A DNA stretch of 64,000 nucleotides from Verrucomicrobiia bacterium (lineage in GTDB: Bacteria; Verrucomicrobiota; Verrucomicrobiia; Palsa-1439), in NCBI GenBank assembly GCA_022072455.1, contig JAJVHY010000031.1:85761-149760 (forward strand), given 5' to 3'. The translations under genes and the position numbers were made by a program. Positions 1 through 10,451 of this stretch are shown one piece after another (position 1 is the stretch's first letter; every line of letters starts with the position of its first letter). The notes beneath the pieces are model-generated. The model did not search any database and was not told the DNA's origin. It was given only the letters and a program-made list of their open reading frames with translations.

Positions 1-780
1 CGCCGGTAACACGAACTCCTGCTCCTTCACGATCATCGTCGTTGACCAAGAAGCCCCAACGATCACCTGTCCGGCCACCATCGTGACCAATACCGCCCCC
101 GGCCAGTGCGTCTCTGCGCCGATCACCTTCGCTCCGACCGTTGGTGACAACTGCCCCGGCACCACCGTCGTCAGCGTCCCGCCGAGCGGCTCCACCTTCG
201 CCAAAGGCACCAACATCGTCACCAGCACCGTCACCGACGCCGCCGGCAACACCAACTCCTGCTCTTTCACCGTCATCGTCGTTGACCAAGAAGCCCCCAC
301 GATCACCTGTCCGGCGAACATCGTGACCACCACCACCCCCGGCCAATGCGTCTCCGCACCGGTCACATTCACCCCGACCGTCGGCGACAACTGCCCCGGC
401 ACCTCAGTCGTCAGCGTTCCGCCGAGCGGTTCCACCTTCGCCAAGGGCACCAACATCGTCACCAGCACCGTCACCGACGCCGCCGGTAACACGAACTCGT
501 GCTCCTTTACCGTCATCGTCGTTGACCAAGAAGCCCCGACCATCACCTGTCCGGCGAACATCGTGACCACCACCACCCCCGGCCAATGCGTTTCCGCACC
601 GATCACGTTCGCCCCGACCGTCGGCGATAACTGTCCCGGTGCCACGGTCGTCAGCGTCCCACCGAGCGGTTCCACCTTCGCCAAAGGCACCAACATCGTC
701 ACCAGCACTGTCACCGACGTCGCCGGTAACACGAACTCGTGCTCCTTTACCGTCATCGTCGTTGACCAAGAAGCCCCGAC
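1..780 (+). repeat. 240-bp tandem repeats encoding HYR modules
   Basis: The same block recurs at exactly 240-bp spacing: GTTGACCAAGAAGCCCC begins at about 41, 281, 521 and 761, and GACAACTGCCCCGGC-like blocks at about 148, 388 and 628. The copies are nearly identical in nucleotide sequence, not only in protein, which points to recent duplication or gene conversion. The array continues upstream of the window. Confidence 0.9.
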
Positions 781-1480
781 CATCACCTGCCCGACGGACA
801 TTATTACCAACGCCACGAGTGCGGCTGGTACGGTTGTCACGTTTGCCGCGCCAGTCGTGAGCGATAACTGCCCCGGCGTGACCATTTCCAACGCTTCCGG
901 TTCGCTGGTCTCAGGCGACATCTTCCCCATCGGCACCACCATGGTCACCCGTTATGCCCGCGACGCTGCCGGTAATGTCACCAGTTGCTCCTTTACCGTC
1001 ACCGTCGGCGGCCCGCGTGATGATTTCGATACCGCCCGCGCCGAAATACAGGCCTTGCGAGACGAAACGACCGATCCAGCCGAGCTCAAACAACTGGATC
1101 GCGTCCTGACGCTCTTGACCTTGAGTGATACCTACTGGGATGACGAAGTGAACCTTGATGCCAAAGACGGCAAGAAAGTGTTCAGTGTGGTCAAGACCAC
1201 AATCAAGACGCTCGAAAAATTCATCGCCAAATCCCCCAACCTGCCCGATGCACCGATGCAGGCCGTGATCGACCGGCTGGTTGCTGCGGGTCGAGTCGTT
1301 GCCAATCTTGCCATCACCGAGGCCACGTCAGCGGGCGCTGACCCGGCCGCTCTCGCGAAAGCCAACGCGGCTTATGCTGCGGGACTATGGGAAATCAACA
1401 ACGGCACACCCGGTAACGCCAACAAGTACTTACAAAAGGCGTGGACGTTGGCGACCAAAGCGTTGGCAAAACTCGACTAG
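2..1480 (+). CDS. HYR-repeat secreted protein, 3' part (5' end outside window)
   Basis: The reading frame is open from the first bases, so the N-terminus lies upstream. The visible part holds consecutive HYR-type beta-sandwich modules of about 80 residues, each with the pattern VDQEAPTITCP, then a Cys-rich DNCPG, PSGSTF and AGNTNSCSFTV. A diverged last module ends near residue 335 of the visible part, followed by about 150 helical residues with no repeat (start GGPRDDFD, end KALAKLD). HYR domains are known as Ig-like modules of extracellular and adhesion proteins, so an exported or cell-surface role is inferred. No enzymatic motif is seen. The C-terminal helical tail resembles in style the tail of the HYR protein at 54367-56067. 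The stop codon shares CTAG with the stop of the convergent DUF1501 gene. Certain as a gene; function only general. Confidence 0.85.
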   Translation, partial: AGNTNSCSFTIIVVDQEAPTITCPATIVTNTAPGQCVSAPITFAPTVGDNCPGTTVVSVPPSGSTFAKGTNIVTSTVTDAAGNTNSCSFTVIVVDQEAPTITCPANIVTTTTPGQCVSAPVTFTPTVGDNCPGTSVVSVPPSGSTFAKGTNIVTSTVTDAAGNTNSCSFTVIVVDQEAPTITCPANIVTTTTPGQCVSAPITFAPTVGDNCPGATVVSVPPSGSTFAKGTNIVTSTVTDVAGNTNSCSFTVIVVDQEAPTITCPTDIITNATSAAGTVVTFAAPVVSDNCPGVTISNASGSLVSGDIFPIGTTMVTRYARDAAGNVTSCSFTVTVGGPRDDFDTARAEIQALRDETTDPAELKQLDRVLTLLTLSDTYWDDEVNLDAKDGKKVFSVVKTTIKTLEKFIAKSPNLPDAPMQAVIDRLVAAGRVVANLAITEATSAGADPAALAKANAAYAAGLWEINNGTPGNANKYLQKAWTLATKALAKLD

Positions 1481-2778
1481 ACAAACTTCAACTTATCGAA
1501 TTGCTGGCCGAGAATTGGCGCGCTCTTCGCGCCCAGCCAGTTCTCCAACACCGTGGCATAAACGCTGCGGAAGTCAGTGCTGAACCGCAGGTCGCCCCGG
1601 TCAAGATTCGTCAGGCTGGGATGGGTGCCGTAGAGCCCGGCCTTGAGTCGACCGCCAATCACGAATAACGGCGCCGCCGCCCCATGGTCAGTCCCATTAC
1701 TCGCGTTCTGCGCAACGCGGCGGCCAAACTCGCTGAATGTCACCGTCAAGACGCGGCCCGCCTGATCGCGCGCTTCCAAATCCCGTTGAAACGCGCTGAC
1801 CGCGTCGGCAAATTCACCCAGCAGTCGCTCGTGCGTGACCGGCTCGTTCGCGTGGGTATCAAATCCGCCAAACGCACAGTAATAGACCCGCGTGTTCAAC
1901 CCGCCGGTAATCATCTGCGCCACGATCTTCAATTGCCGGGCCAATCCGGACGTTGGATACGTCCCCGTCGCGCGGGCGCGCTTGGTGACATCCCGGATTC
2001 TGTCCGAGCTTACATCCGCATTCATCGCCACGCGCGAAAGGAAATCGAGGCGGGCGACCTGCGGATCATCAAGATTCTTGGCAACGATATTGTTTAATTT
2101 CTCAAATGTCGCCGAAGCACGTTTGGCGTCCGACTTTTCCTCGATCAATGGCTGCCACGTAAACGCATCGGGATTTTCCAGCGCAATGCTTCCGCCCCGC
2201 GCAGACTTCAACGCCACCGGCATGTCCCCGCCGATATTGATTCCGCCGAGTGGATTGACTTTCTTCGTCACCGGATCGCATCCCGGACAAGCATTGTCGA
2301 GATACCGGCCGAGCCAGCCGTGATTGACCACCTTGCTTTTCGGATCAGCCGTGTGCCAGATGTCCATCGAACGGAAATGTGACCGGTCGGGATTCGGGTA
2401 CCCCACCCCCTGCACCACTGCCACCTTGCCGGCGTCGTAAAGGTCTTTGAGTTTTGCCAACTGCGGATGCAGCCCGAGAGTATCGTTCAATTTCAATACG
2501 CGCGACTTCTCGATGCCCAACGTCGGCCGCACCCGGTAATACTCGTCCATTGCGTACGGCACAACCGTGTTCAGCCCGTCATTGCCGCCGCTCATTTGGA
2601 TCACAACCAGGATTCGGTCGTCTGGCACACCCGGCAAACTGCGCGTGCCGGCATTGGCCACGAGATTGTCGAGCGCCAACGCAGTGCGGGTGAGGAAAAA
2701 CGGCGCCGTCGCGCTGGCGGCGACGAAGTAGATGCCTTTGCGGAGAAACTCGCGACGGGTTTGGAGAATGTCACTCAT
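1477..2778 (-). CDS. DUF1501 family protein, Tat-exported
   Basis: A 433-residue protein with a twin-arginine signal: TRREFLRK at residues 8-15, then a hydrophobic stretch to about residue 36. The body has the DUF1501 pattern, including IQMSGGNDGLNTVVP near residue 60, a DTHANE segment near 310 and FSEFGRR near 350. DUF1501 belongs to the alkaline phosphatase/sulfatase-like fold; its substrate is unknown. It starts 7 bp after the DUF1800 stop, a pairing that is very common in Verrucomicrobiota and Planctomycetota, so the two probably act together in the periplasm. The stop overlaps that of the convergent HYR gene. Confidence 0.9.
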   Translation of the reverse strand: MSDILQTRREFLRKGIYFVAASATAPFFLTRTALALDNLVANAGTRSLPGVPDDRILVVIQMSGGNDGLNTVVPYAMDEYYRVRPTLGIEKSRVLKLNDTLGLHPQLAKLKDLYDAGKVAVVQGVGYPNPDRSHFRSMDIWHTADPKSKVVNHGWLGRYLDNACPGCDPVTKKVNPLGGINIGGDMPVALKSARGGSIALENPDAFTWQPLIEEKSDAKRASATFEKLNNIVAKNLDDPQVARLDFLSRVAMNADVSSDRIRDVTKRARATGTYPTSGLARQLKIVAQMITGGLNTRVYYCAFGGFDTHANEPVTHERLLGEFADAVSAFQRDLEARDQAGRVLTVTFSEFGRRVAQNASNGTDHGAAAPLFVIGGRLKAGLYGTHPSLTNLDRGDLRFSTDFRSVYATVLENWLGAKSAPILGQQFDKLKFV

Positions 2779-2785
2779 CGGTGCC

Positions 2786-4210
2786 TCAACAGAGTTGGTA
2801 ATCTGGCATGCTCATGATCAAGTGGGCAACGCGCACGACACGATCGCTCAGCCGGGAAGTCTCAGCTTGTTCGACGAGCCATTGACGGGCTTTGGCGTCG
2901 AGTTTGGTCTGGAGTAAGCGCGCCACCAACACGTCCACCAGTCGCGCCGGGTTATCCACAACTTCCGGACTGAGCAGGTCAGCCAGTTGGTTTTTTGGTT
3001 TCCCGAGCCGGTTCAACCGCGCACGGCTTCGCTGTGACACTGCCGCTGGGACCTGCCCGCTGAGCAGGAAACCGGCGAAGTTATACCGCAACAGCAGAGT
3101 CGTTGTGTTGATCCACGACTCGCCGGCTTCCCAGCCGTTGACATTCGGCGGCGCGAGCAAATCCTGTCCCAACCCGCGCATCGATATGGCCAACGCCCGC
3201 TCATCAATCGCGATATCGAGCAGGCGGGCCGACCCGACGACGAGTTGCGCAGGACTCTTGATTTGTGTCCGGTACACCTCGGTCGAATAAAAATACTGAC
3301 TTTGAAAAAGTGTTTGGAGGACTGGCTTAAATTTGTAGCCCGTCTTCCGGAGTTGAGCCGCCACGGCCTCCACCATCTCGGTCGGTGGATGGTCGGTCAC
3401 AAAATACTTCAGCAGCTTGTTCGCCATGAAGATGGCCGTGCACGGCTGGAGCAGAATGATGTCAATGATGTCTTCACCGTCAAACCGGCCGGTTTCACCC
3501 AGAAAAGTCTTGCGCCCAAAGTCGTGATGACCTTCACGGAAGACAAAATCTTCCCCCTCAAACGTCCAGCCGGTGAACGCGCGCGCGGCGTCCTTCACAT
3601 CCTCTTCGGAATAATTCCCAATGCCCATCGTAAACAACTCCAGCAACTCCCGGGCATAATTTTCGTTCGGATGCTCTTTGCGATTGGTGTTGTTGTCGAG
3701 ATAGCGCAACATCGCGGGATCTTGGCTGATCCCAACCAGCAACGTCCGAAAATCGGCGAAGCAATTCTTGCGGAAGAACGCGTTCTGGTTAAACATCAGC
3801 CGGGCGGCCTTCACTTCCTGCACGCTGCTGGTGAAATGCCCATGCCAGAACAACACCATCTTCTCACGCAACGGCCACCGGCTGCGGCGCATCCGGCTGA
3901 TCCACCATTTGCGGATGTCATCAACACTCTCGCGGTTGGCGCGCTGGAGCTCCTCCATTTTCTTCCGTCGTTCCTCGGCCGACAACCCGGAAAACTCCCG
4001 GCGGGGCTGATCGGGAATCTCCGGGGTATTGGGCAATGGAAAATCAGTACCCTCGTTTTCGGGACTCACCAGCCGCGTGACGGTTGTCTCCACCCCGTCC
4101 TTGACCGCTTGGTCAATCTCCGCCGGCAATGGCCCGAACCCGGTCCGATTCAAAAGGTGCGCCGCCAGCATCCAGTTCCACTTGCCACTGTATGATTCCA
4201 ACCCAGTCAT
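2786..4210 (-). CDS. DUF1800 family protein
   Basis: The frame is open far upstream, but homologous sequence begins at WNWMLAAHLLNRTGFG, so I place the start at the ATG at 4210 (474 residues), leaving 49 bp after the GH5 gene. Family hallmarks are the opening AAHLLNRTGFGP, LREKMVLFWHGHF, ENYARELLELFTMG and GWEAGESW. DUF1800 proteins are typically encoded next to DUF1501 proteins, as here; no reaction is established. No signal peptide is obvious with this start, so export could depend on the Tat-exported partner or on a different start. Called from motifs and neighbourhood. Confidence 0.88.
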   Translation of the reverse strand: MTGLESYSGKWNWMLAAHLLNRTGFGPLPAEIDQAVKDGVETTVTRLVSPENEGTDFPLPNTPEIPDQPRREFSGLSAEERRKKMEELQRANRESVDDIRKWWISRMRRSRWPLREKMVLFWHGHFTSSVQEVKAARLMFNQNAFFRKNCFADFRTLLVGISQDPAMLRYLDNNTNRKEHPNENYARELLELFTMGIGNYSEEDVKDAARAFTGWTFEGEDFVFREGHHDFGRKTFLGETGRFDGEDIIDIILLQPCTAIFMANKLLKYFVTDHPPTEMVEAVAAQLRKTGYKFKPVLQTLFQSQYFYSTEVYRTQIKSPAQLVVGSARLLDIAIDERALAISMRGLGQDLLAPPNVNGWEAGESWINTTTLLLRYNFAGFLLSGQVPAAVSQRSRARLNRLGKPKNQLADLLSPEVVDNPARLVDVLVARLLQTKLDAKARQWLVEQAETSRLSDRVVRVAHLIMSMPDYQLC

Positions 4211-4259
4211 CGTCGTAACTGAATCTATCAAACACACCGACCGCCGGAAAGTTCCGAAG

Positions 4260-5813
4260 TTAGTTCTCCTGGAGCAATTGCAGAAACTGGCGGTCGAGCT
4301 TGTGCCCCTCAAAATCCTCGTATCTGACATCCGTCCGCTCACTGTCCAGAATTCCAAAGCGGCCCCGGAAATTCCAGAGCGCCCAACCCCAGCCGGCTTC
4401 TTTCCAATTGGCGAGACAATCAGCCGCCCACCGCAACACAACCGAGTGCGGCGTGCGATGGTATGCACCCCATTCACCAACCATGACCCCCACCCCTGTC
4501 GCTTGTAGATTTTGCCACGGCGCGATGAACCGCTGCTGCAGCCACGCCCGATCCTGCCACTCACTCGTGTGGAACGGACCGGCAACCGCGCCGGGAGCAT
4601 AGCGAATCGGCCCTGTTTGGTTGCCCCACCCCTCCTTCAAGCGCAGGACATCTTCCGGCCCATTTGGCTCGGTCTTCAAACCAATCTCGCCAAGCCGCAG
4701 CCAATCGCCTTCCCTCACCCACAGCTGCACCTGCCTGCTCCCCGCCGGTATGACCGTCGTGTAATCGCGATCAAAGAATCCCTGATAAGTTCCCCACTTC
4801 GGCTGAAACTCCACTCGTTGCCACTCACCCGTGCCGGGACCACACTGGAACAACTTTTCCCAGATCGGCAGCTGGTCCGCCGCGACCACCAACCGGGCCG
4901 AGGTGGACACGGTATGCACTCGCAGCCGAAGAGTCGTCGCCACCATGAACGGCCCAGTCACCGTCAATGGTACGGCGTTGGACTCATGCACTGGCCCCCG
5001 CAGCACACCGAGTGGCGGGATCGGCTGTGGCCAGCGGGGCCGAAGAAATTGTGAACTATTTACCCAATTCGCGCCGTAGTGGCTAATCTCCATCGGTTGA
5101 TATCCACGCGTGGCTTGGGCGACGCGCAACTCTTTCAATTCCGGCACGGGTTGGTTGCCCCACTCCATGCCATCACAAATCACCAACCGGGCCGGGTCCT
5201 CCGCCCGAATGGCCGCCACGACCTGCCGACAAACCGCGAGGTAGTTGGATGCCGTGATGCCGTGCGGCTCGTTGAAGAGATTGAAACTCAGGCGCGAGTT
5301 CGGAATGCCTTGATACCGGCGGGCGAACATGGCCCAGTGATTCGCACACACTCGCTGCGCTTCGGGATCACTCCACAAACTGCGCGCCTCGGGTGGTTTT
5401 GCAACCGTGTAGCCGGGCGCGCGGTGGAAATTCAGGCAGACATGGATGCCGTACCGTTCGCCCCATGTAACCGCCTGGTCAATGTCACGCAGCGGTGCCT
5501 CATTGATTTGCTCCCAATCACCGCCTTTGATCCACACCCGGTAATCCATTGGCAGCCGGACAAAGTTGAAACCCAACTTGGCGATGAGCCGAAAATCCTC
5601 CTCGCGATATGGCTGCGCTGAATCCGCCTGGAATTTCTCCAACAGGTTGAATCCGCGCCAGCGCGGCAACTTCTCCGGCGTCGGCTCGTCCCCCGCTTGC
5701 GTGGCAGTGTGCCCGAGCAACAGCCACAGCGCGCTGACGAAATACGGCACAGCAGTTCTCATCACTGATGGCGCATTCACTCTACGCCGATGCGGAGCAA
5801 TCCTCAGTTTCAT
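4260..5813 (-). CDS. Glycoside hydrolase family 5 (cellulase-like), secreted
   Basis: A 517-residue protein with a hydrophobic export segment at about residues 20-41. GH5 signs: RGFNLLEKF near residue 53, FNFVRLPMDY, HVCLNFHRAPGY, the acid/base LFNEPHG (Glu182), ISHYGANW near 244, and a late GEWG whose Glu (about 447) fits the nucleophile. Between residues ~262 and ~405 an extra region rich in beta strands separates the two catalytic halves and may be a carbohydrate-binding-like insert. The family hydrolyses beta-glucans or mannans; substrate not deduced. The ATG at 5813 overlaps the cupin stop as ATGA, so I prefer it; ATG 5762, just before the hydrophobic segment, is an alternative. Confidence 0.85.
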   Translation of the reverse strand: MKLRIAPHRRRVNAPSVMRTAVPYFVSALWLLLGHTATQAGDEPTPEKLPRWRGFNLLEKFQADSAQPYREEDFRLIAKLGFNFVRLPMDYRVWIKGGDWEQINEAPLRDIDQAVTWGERYGIHVCLNFHRAPGYTVAKPPEARSLWSDPEAQRVCANHWAMFARRYQGIPNSRLSFNLFNEPHGITASNYLAVCRQVVAAIRAEDPARLVICDGMEWGNQPVPELKELRVAQATRGYQPMEISHYGANWVNSSQFLRPRWPQPIPPLGVLRGPVHESNAVPLTVTGPFMVATTLRLRVHTVSTSARLVVAADQLPIWEKLFQCGPGTGEWQRVEFQPKWGTYQGFFDRDYTTVIPAGSRQVQLWVREGDWLRLGEIGLKTEPNGPEDVLRLKEGWGNQTGPIRYAPGAVAGPFHTSEWQDRAWLQQRFIAPWQNLQATGVGVMVGEWGAYHRTPHSVVLRWAADCLANWKEAGWGWALWNFRGRFGILDSERTDVRYEDFEGHKLDRQFLQLLQEN

Positions 5814-6265
5814 TGCGGCCACTTATGGCCGGCAAGTTCTTTGGGTAATTGTGCTGGGTCAACTGGGTAGATAAGTGAGAGGTCCATCTTGGATTTCGAG
5901 CCTTGCAGGAATTCCAATTCCTCCGGTGCGCCGATAATCAACCACAGCACCTCGGCATCCGTGTCGTTGAACACCTGCCGCAATTGGTCCGGCCCAACCA
6001 GCACGCCGCCGTACTTCGGCACGGTCAACGTCTCCGCGCCCACGCGCAATCGGCCGGTGCCTTCGAGCACGAAGTAGAATTCTTCCGCGCGGATGTGTTT
6101 GTGGAGGGTGTTCGCGCTCTGGGGCGGCAACCGCCAGAGTCGTGCGCCGATGTTCTCGCTCCCGGTCCGCTCGAGATAATCCGCGTTTGGGATTTTCATC
6201 AAGTTCGAAGGCCGCCAGTGGAGATCTTCCGGCTTGATGAGTTGATAGCCTTGAAACGCCTTCAC
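5810..6265 (-). CDS. Small cupin-domain protein
   Basis: A 151-residue single-domain cupin. Motif 1 is visible as HKHIRAEEFYFVLEGTGRLRV and motif 2 as PDQLRQVFND, with a final tail KELAGHKWPQ. The start is the GTG at 6265, preceded seven bases earlier by GAGGT on the coding strand; the open frame upstream overlaps DUF4256 and is unlikely to be translated. Cupins of this size are sugar epimerases, isomerases or metal-binding sensors; nothing here decides which. The stop overlaps the GH5 start, so both may be translated together and could act on the same sugar, which is inference only. Confidence 0.8.
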   Translation of the reverse strand: MKAFQGYQLIKPEDLHWRPSNLMKIPNADYLERTGSENIGARLWRLPPQSANTLHKHIRAEEFYFVLEGTGRLRVGAETLTVPKYGGVLVGPDQLRQVFNDTDAEVLWLIIGAPEELEFLQGSKSKMDLSLIYPVDPAQLPKELAGHKWPQ

Positions 6266-6275
6266 CGATTCGACC

Positions 6276-6833
6276 TCACACCCGAAGCGACCCACGGAAC
6301 GCCCGGACGGCATAATACGACTGCGCCCCGTTATGCCCGACGAAGAGACGGTTGTAGCGGCGCTCACCATAGAGCGCGCCACCGAGTTTACGGATCGCCG
6401 CCGGCGTCTTTAACCAACTTGAAGTCTTCGTGTCGAACTCACCCAGTTTCTGCAACTCGAAATATTCTTCTTCCGTCAACAAGTCGACTCCCATTTCCGC
6501 GGCCAGATCCATCGCGGTGGTTTTCGGACGATGTTCTTTTCGGGACTCCCATCCTTCCCGGTCATAACAAACACTGACGCGGCCTTTGGGCGTTTCCGTC
6601 GAACAATCCACAAAGATGTATTCGCCGGTCTTCTTGTCCTGCCCGACGACGTCCGGCTCGCCACCCGTTTTCTCCATTTCATTGAGCGACCACAGCTTCC
6701 CGGCATCCGCTTCCAACCGGGCCTGCACCTTGCCCCAGACCAGTCCCATGTGACGATTTGGGTTCTTCTCAAACCGGTTCTTCAACGTCTTGAGCAGCTC
6801 GTCCCGCTGTTTCGCTGGCAATTCTTTTCGCAT
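6276..6833 (-). CDS. DUF4256 family protein
   Basis: A 185-residue soluble protein recognised as DUF4256 from the opening LLKTLKNRFEKN, a central GGEPDVVG, VSVCYDREGWESRKEHRP and the end SYYAVRAFRGSLRV. The family is widespread but has no known function. I choose ATG 6833, with AGGCGG a few bases before it, over the upstream ATG that would overlap thiC. It lies 13 bp after thiC and 10 bp before the cupin, so it is probably on the thiC transcript. Confidence 0.85.
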   Translation of the reverse strand: MRKELPAKQRDELLKTLKNRFEKNPNRHMGLVWGKVQARLEADAGKLWSLNEMEKTGGEPDVVGQDKKTGEYIFVDCSTETPKGRVSVCYDREGWESRKEHRPKTTAMDLAAEMGVDLLTEEEYFELQKLGEFDTKTSSWLKTPAAIRKLGGALYGERRYNRLFVGHNGAQSYYAVRAFRGSLRV

Positions 6834-6846
6834 GGCACCGCCTGTT

Positions 6847-8760
<1,914 letters not shown>

Positions 8761-8762
8761 TT

Positions 8763-8837
8763 ATCTCCCTCCGCCGGCATTACCCGGATCAGGTTTTGTG
8801 GGTGTTATCTCAGCCCCTTGACGGAGCACCCCGAGTC
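8763..8837 (-). promoter_or_regulatory. TPP riboswitch (THI element) of thiC
   Basis: Read on the minus strand, the leader contains the conserved pieces GGGGCTGAGA, then ACCTGATCCGGGTAATG and CCGGCG, in the order and spacing of the thiamine pyrophosphate aptamer, closed by GGGGTGC... on the 5' side. The element begins right after the hesB-like stop. GGAGGGAG, the likely ribosome-binding site of thiC, is at its 3' edge, so ligand binding could hide it and block translation. Confidence 0.95.
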
Positions 8838-8838
8838 T

Positions 8839-9156
8839 TCAATTGAACGATTTACCACAACCGCAGCTGGAATGGACGTTTGGGTTCTGAATTTTAAATC
8901 CCGAGCCTTGCAGGCTGTCCACGTAATCAATGACACTGCCCTTGAGAAAATTGCCGCTCATCGGATCAATCACCACCTCGACGCCGTCCTGCGCGATCAC
9001 TTCATCGTCCGGTTTCTTGTCGTCGAACGCCATGCCGTACTCCATCCCGGAGCACCCGCCGGCCTCGACGTAAACGCGCAACGGTTTCCCGATGGCGTTC
9101 TGTTCTTTTTGGAGCGTGCCAATTTGCTTCGTTGCATTACCTGTCAGTGTCACCAT
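8839..9156 (-). CDS. HesB/IscA/ErpA-type iron-sulfur assembly protein
   Basis: 105 residues, the typical A-type carrier length. The three family cysteines are present: VEAGGCSGMEYGM (Cys35) and the C-terminal SSCGCGKSFN pair. A-type proteins deliver Fe-S clusters or iron to apo-enzymes. It lies immediately upstream of thiC, whose product needs a 4Fe-4S cluster. Which subtype (IscA, SufA or ErpA) cannot be told from this sequence alone. Confidence 0.92.
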   Translation of the reverse strand: MVTLTGNATKQIGTLQKEQNAIGKPLRVYVEAGGCSGMEYGMAFDDKKPDDEVIAQDGVEVVIDPMSGNFLKGSVIDYVDSLQGSGFKIQNPNVHSSCGCGKSFN

Positions 9157-9192
9157 GTCTAAACCTTACCAAGCGCTACCGGCACTGTCAAA

Positions 9193-10011
9193 TCACTCAA
9201 TCACCACCGCGCCGTAACCGACCACCCGCTGGTAATCGCCGCTGACATCCCCGCTCGTCCGGTAATCCAGCAACTCCGCCCGTTTAGCCCCGAGCTTTTT
9301 GGCCGCCGTCAACACGATATACGTCGGCGCCACCCCGCACATCGACACGTCCACCTCTTTGACCCGCTGCATCAAACCATCCGGGTCAAGGCGCACGATC
9401 GCATCGAGCACGAGTTTGTCCTTCACGCGCGACGTCTCTTGATCTTCGTAGTGGTTCAAGTCCGTGGACGCCACGAGTAGTACCGGCCGACCAAACTCGC
9501 GTACAACTTCGGCGATCGCTTCACCAATCATCCGCAACTCGCCGCGTCCGCCCGCATCCGGCCACGCCCCGCCGATCAACACCGGCACGATCTGCACCCT
9601 GGGATTCGCCCGCCGCAACATCGGCACCTGCACTTCCAACGAGTGCTCCGCCCGATGCGCCCGATAATCTTCCGCCAACAACTCACACCGGTCGAGCAGT
9701 TCGGCGGCTAACGCCCCGGCAATCGGCACGTCCCCCACCGGCGTCCGCCACGCCCCGGCATCGTACACGGCATACGGACTTCCGCCGCCGCGATGATTCG
9801 GCCCAACCAAAATCACCCGTTCCGGTACGATAACATCCGAGTACGCCAGCCCGGCCGTCGTCCCCGAATACATCCAACCGGCATGCGGGACGACAATCGC
9901 AATCGCTGGCCGTAATCCGGTGGGCCGGATGAACCGGTCGAGCTGAACGTCCACTTCGCGCCCATCCGCCGGATAAAACTGTCCGGCAACCGCTGGTTCC
10001 CGTATCGTCAT
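9193..10011 (-). CDS. AmmeMemoRadiSam system protein B (MEMO1 family)
   Basis: 272 residues from ATG 10011, where conserved sequence REPAVAGQFYPAD begins. Family marks: VVPHAGWMYSG near residue 48, GPNHRGGG near 77, EHSLEVQVPML near 125, STDLNHYED near 185 and SGDVSGDYQRVVGYGAV at the end. MEMO folds resemble non-haem iron dioxygenases, with conserved His near the pocket; in bacteria the gene is usually beside AMMECR1 and a radical SAM gene, which are not seen here. Its start is only 3 bp from that of the divergent zincin gene. Confidence 0.88.
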   Translation of the reverse strand: MTIREPAVAGQFYPADGREVDVQLDRFIRPTGLRPAIAIVVPHAGWMYSGTTAGLAYSDVIVPERVILVGPNHRGGGSPYAVYDAGAWRTPVGDVPIAGALAAELLDRCELLAEDYRAHRAEHSLEVQVPMLRRANPRVQIVPVLIGGAWPDAGGRGELRMIGEAIAEVVREFGRPVLLVASTDLNHYEDQETSRVKDKLVLDAIVRLDPDGLMQRVKEVDVSMCGVAPTYIVLTAAKKLGAKRAELLDYRTSGDVSGDYQRVVGYGAVVIE

Positions 10012-10014
10012 GGC

Positions 10015-10371
10015 GTGAACTTTGAAAAGGAGGTCGAAGCCGCCCTGCAACTGATCCCCGCCGACTTGCGCCAGCACATTGACAACGTCCAGATTGTGAT
10101 TGAGGACGTACCCAGCCCCGAATTGCTGGCTGAGCTGGGCGTCCCGGCCGGCGAAACACTGTTTGGCTTGTACAGCGGCACGCCGTTGACCGAGCGCACC
10201 ACCGAGTATGCTGCGTTACCGGACTGCATCACCATATACCGTCAACCGCTCCTCGACGAATTTCCTGATCCCGTCGAACTCCGCACCGAGATCGCGCGCA
10301 CCGTCATCCACGAAATCGCCCATCACTTCGGCATTGACGACGACCGACTCGCCGCTCTCGGCTGGGATTAA
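10015..10371 (+). CDS. Zincin-like metallopeptidase family protein (PF06262 type)
   Basis: 118 residues, the normal size of this family of tiny neutral zinc metallopeptidases. The zinc site HEIAHHFGID (HExxHxxGxxD type) is at residues ~99-108. The N-terminal block FEKEVEAALQLIPADL is itself conserved in the family, so the GTG at 10015 is the only reasonable start. There is no clear Shine-Dalgarno before it, and the opposite gene starts 3 bp away, so translation may be leaderless. No substrate known. Confidence 0.85.
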   Translation: MNFEKEVEAALQLIPADLRQHIDNVQIVIEDVPSPELLAELGVPAGETLFGLYSGTPLTERTTEYAALPDCITIYRQPLLDEFPDPVELRTEIARTVIHEIAHHFGIDDDRLAALGWD

Positions 10372-10380
10372 GCCGCTGGT

Positions 10381-10436
10381 TGTGGGAGCGACATTCTTGT
10401 CGCGACCATGATCGGGGCAGGAATGCCCCTCCCACA
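10381..10436. repeat. REP-like palindrome pair (family A), intergenic
   Basis: TGTGGGAGCGACATTCTTGT is followed by CGCGACC and, inverted, GGGGCAGGAATGCCCCTCCC ACA. The two arms are inverted copies of the window-wide element GTGGGAGCGGCATTCC-TGCCGCGAC, whose inner GCGGCA/TGCCGC forms a stem. It sits between the zincin gene and the 3' end of bioA. Confidence 0.8.
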
Positions 10437-10451
10437 GCGGCTTCCCTGCGT

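Noticed and set aside
404-1365. Long open frames opposite to the HYR repeats
   Set aside because: They are shadows of the repeat in GC-rich sequence, with no family pattern or start signals.
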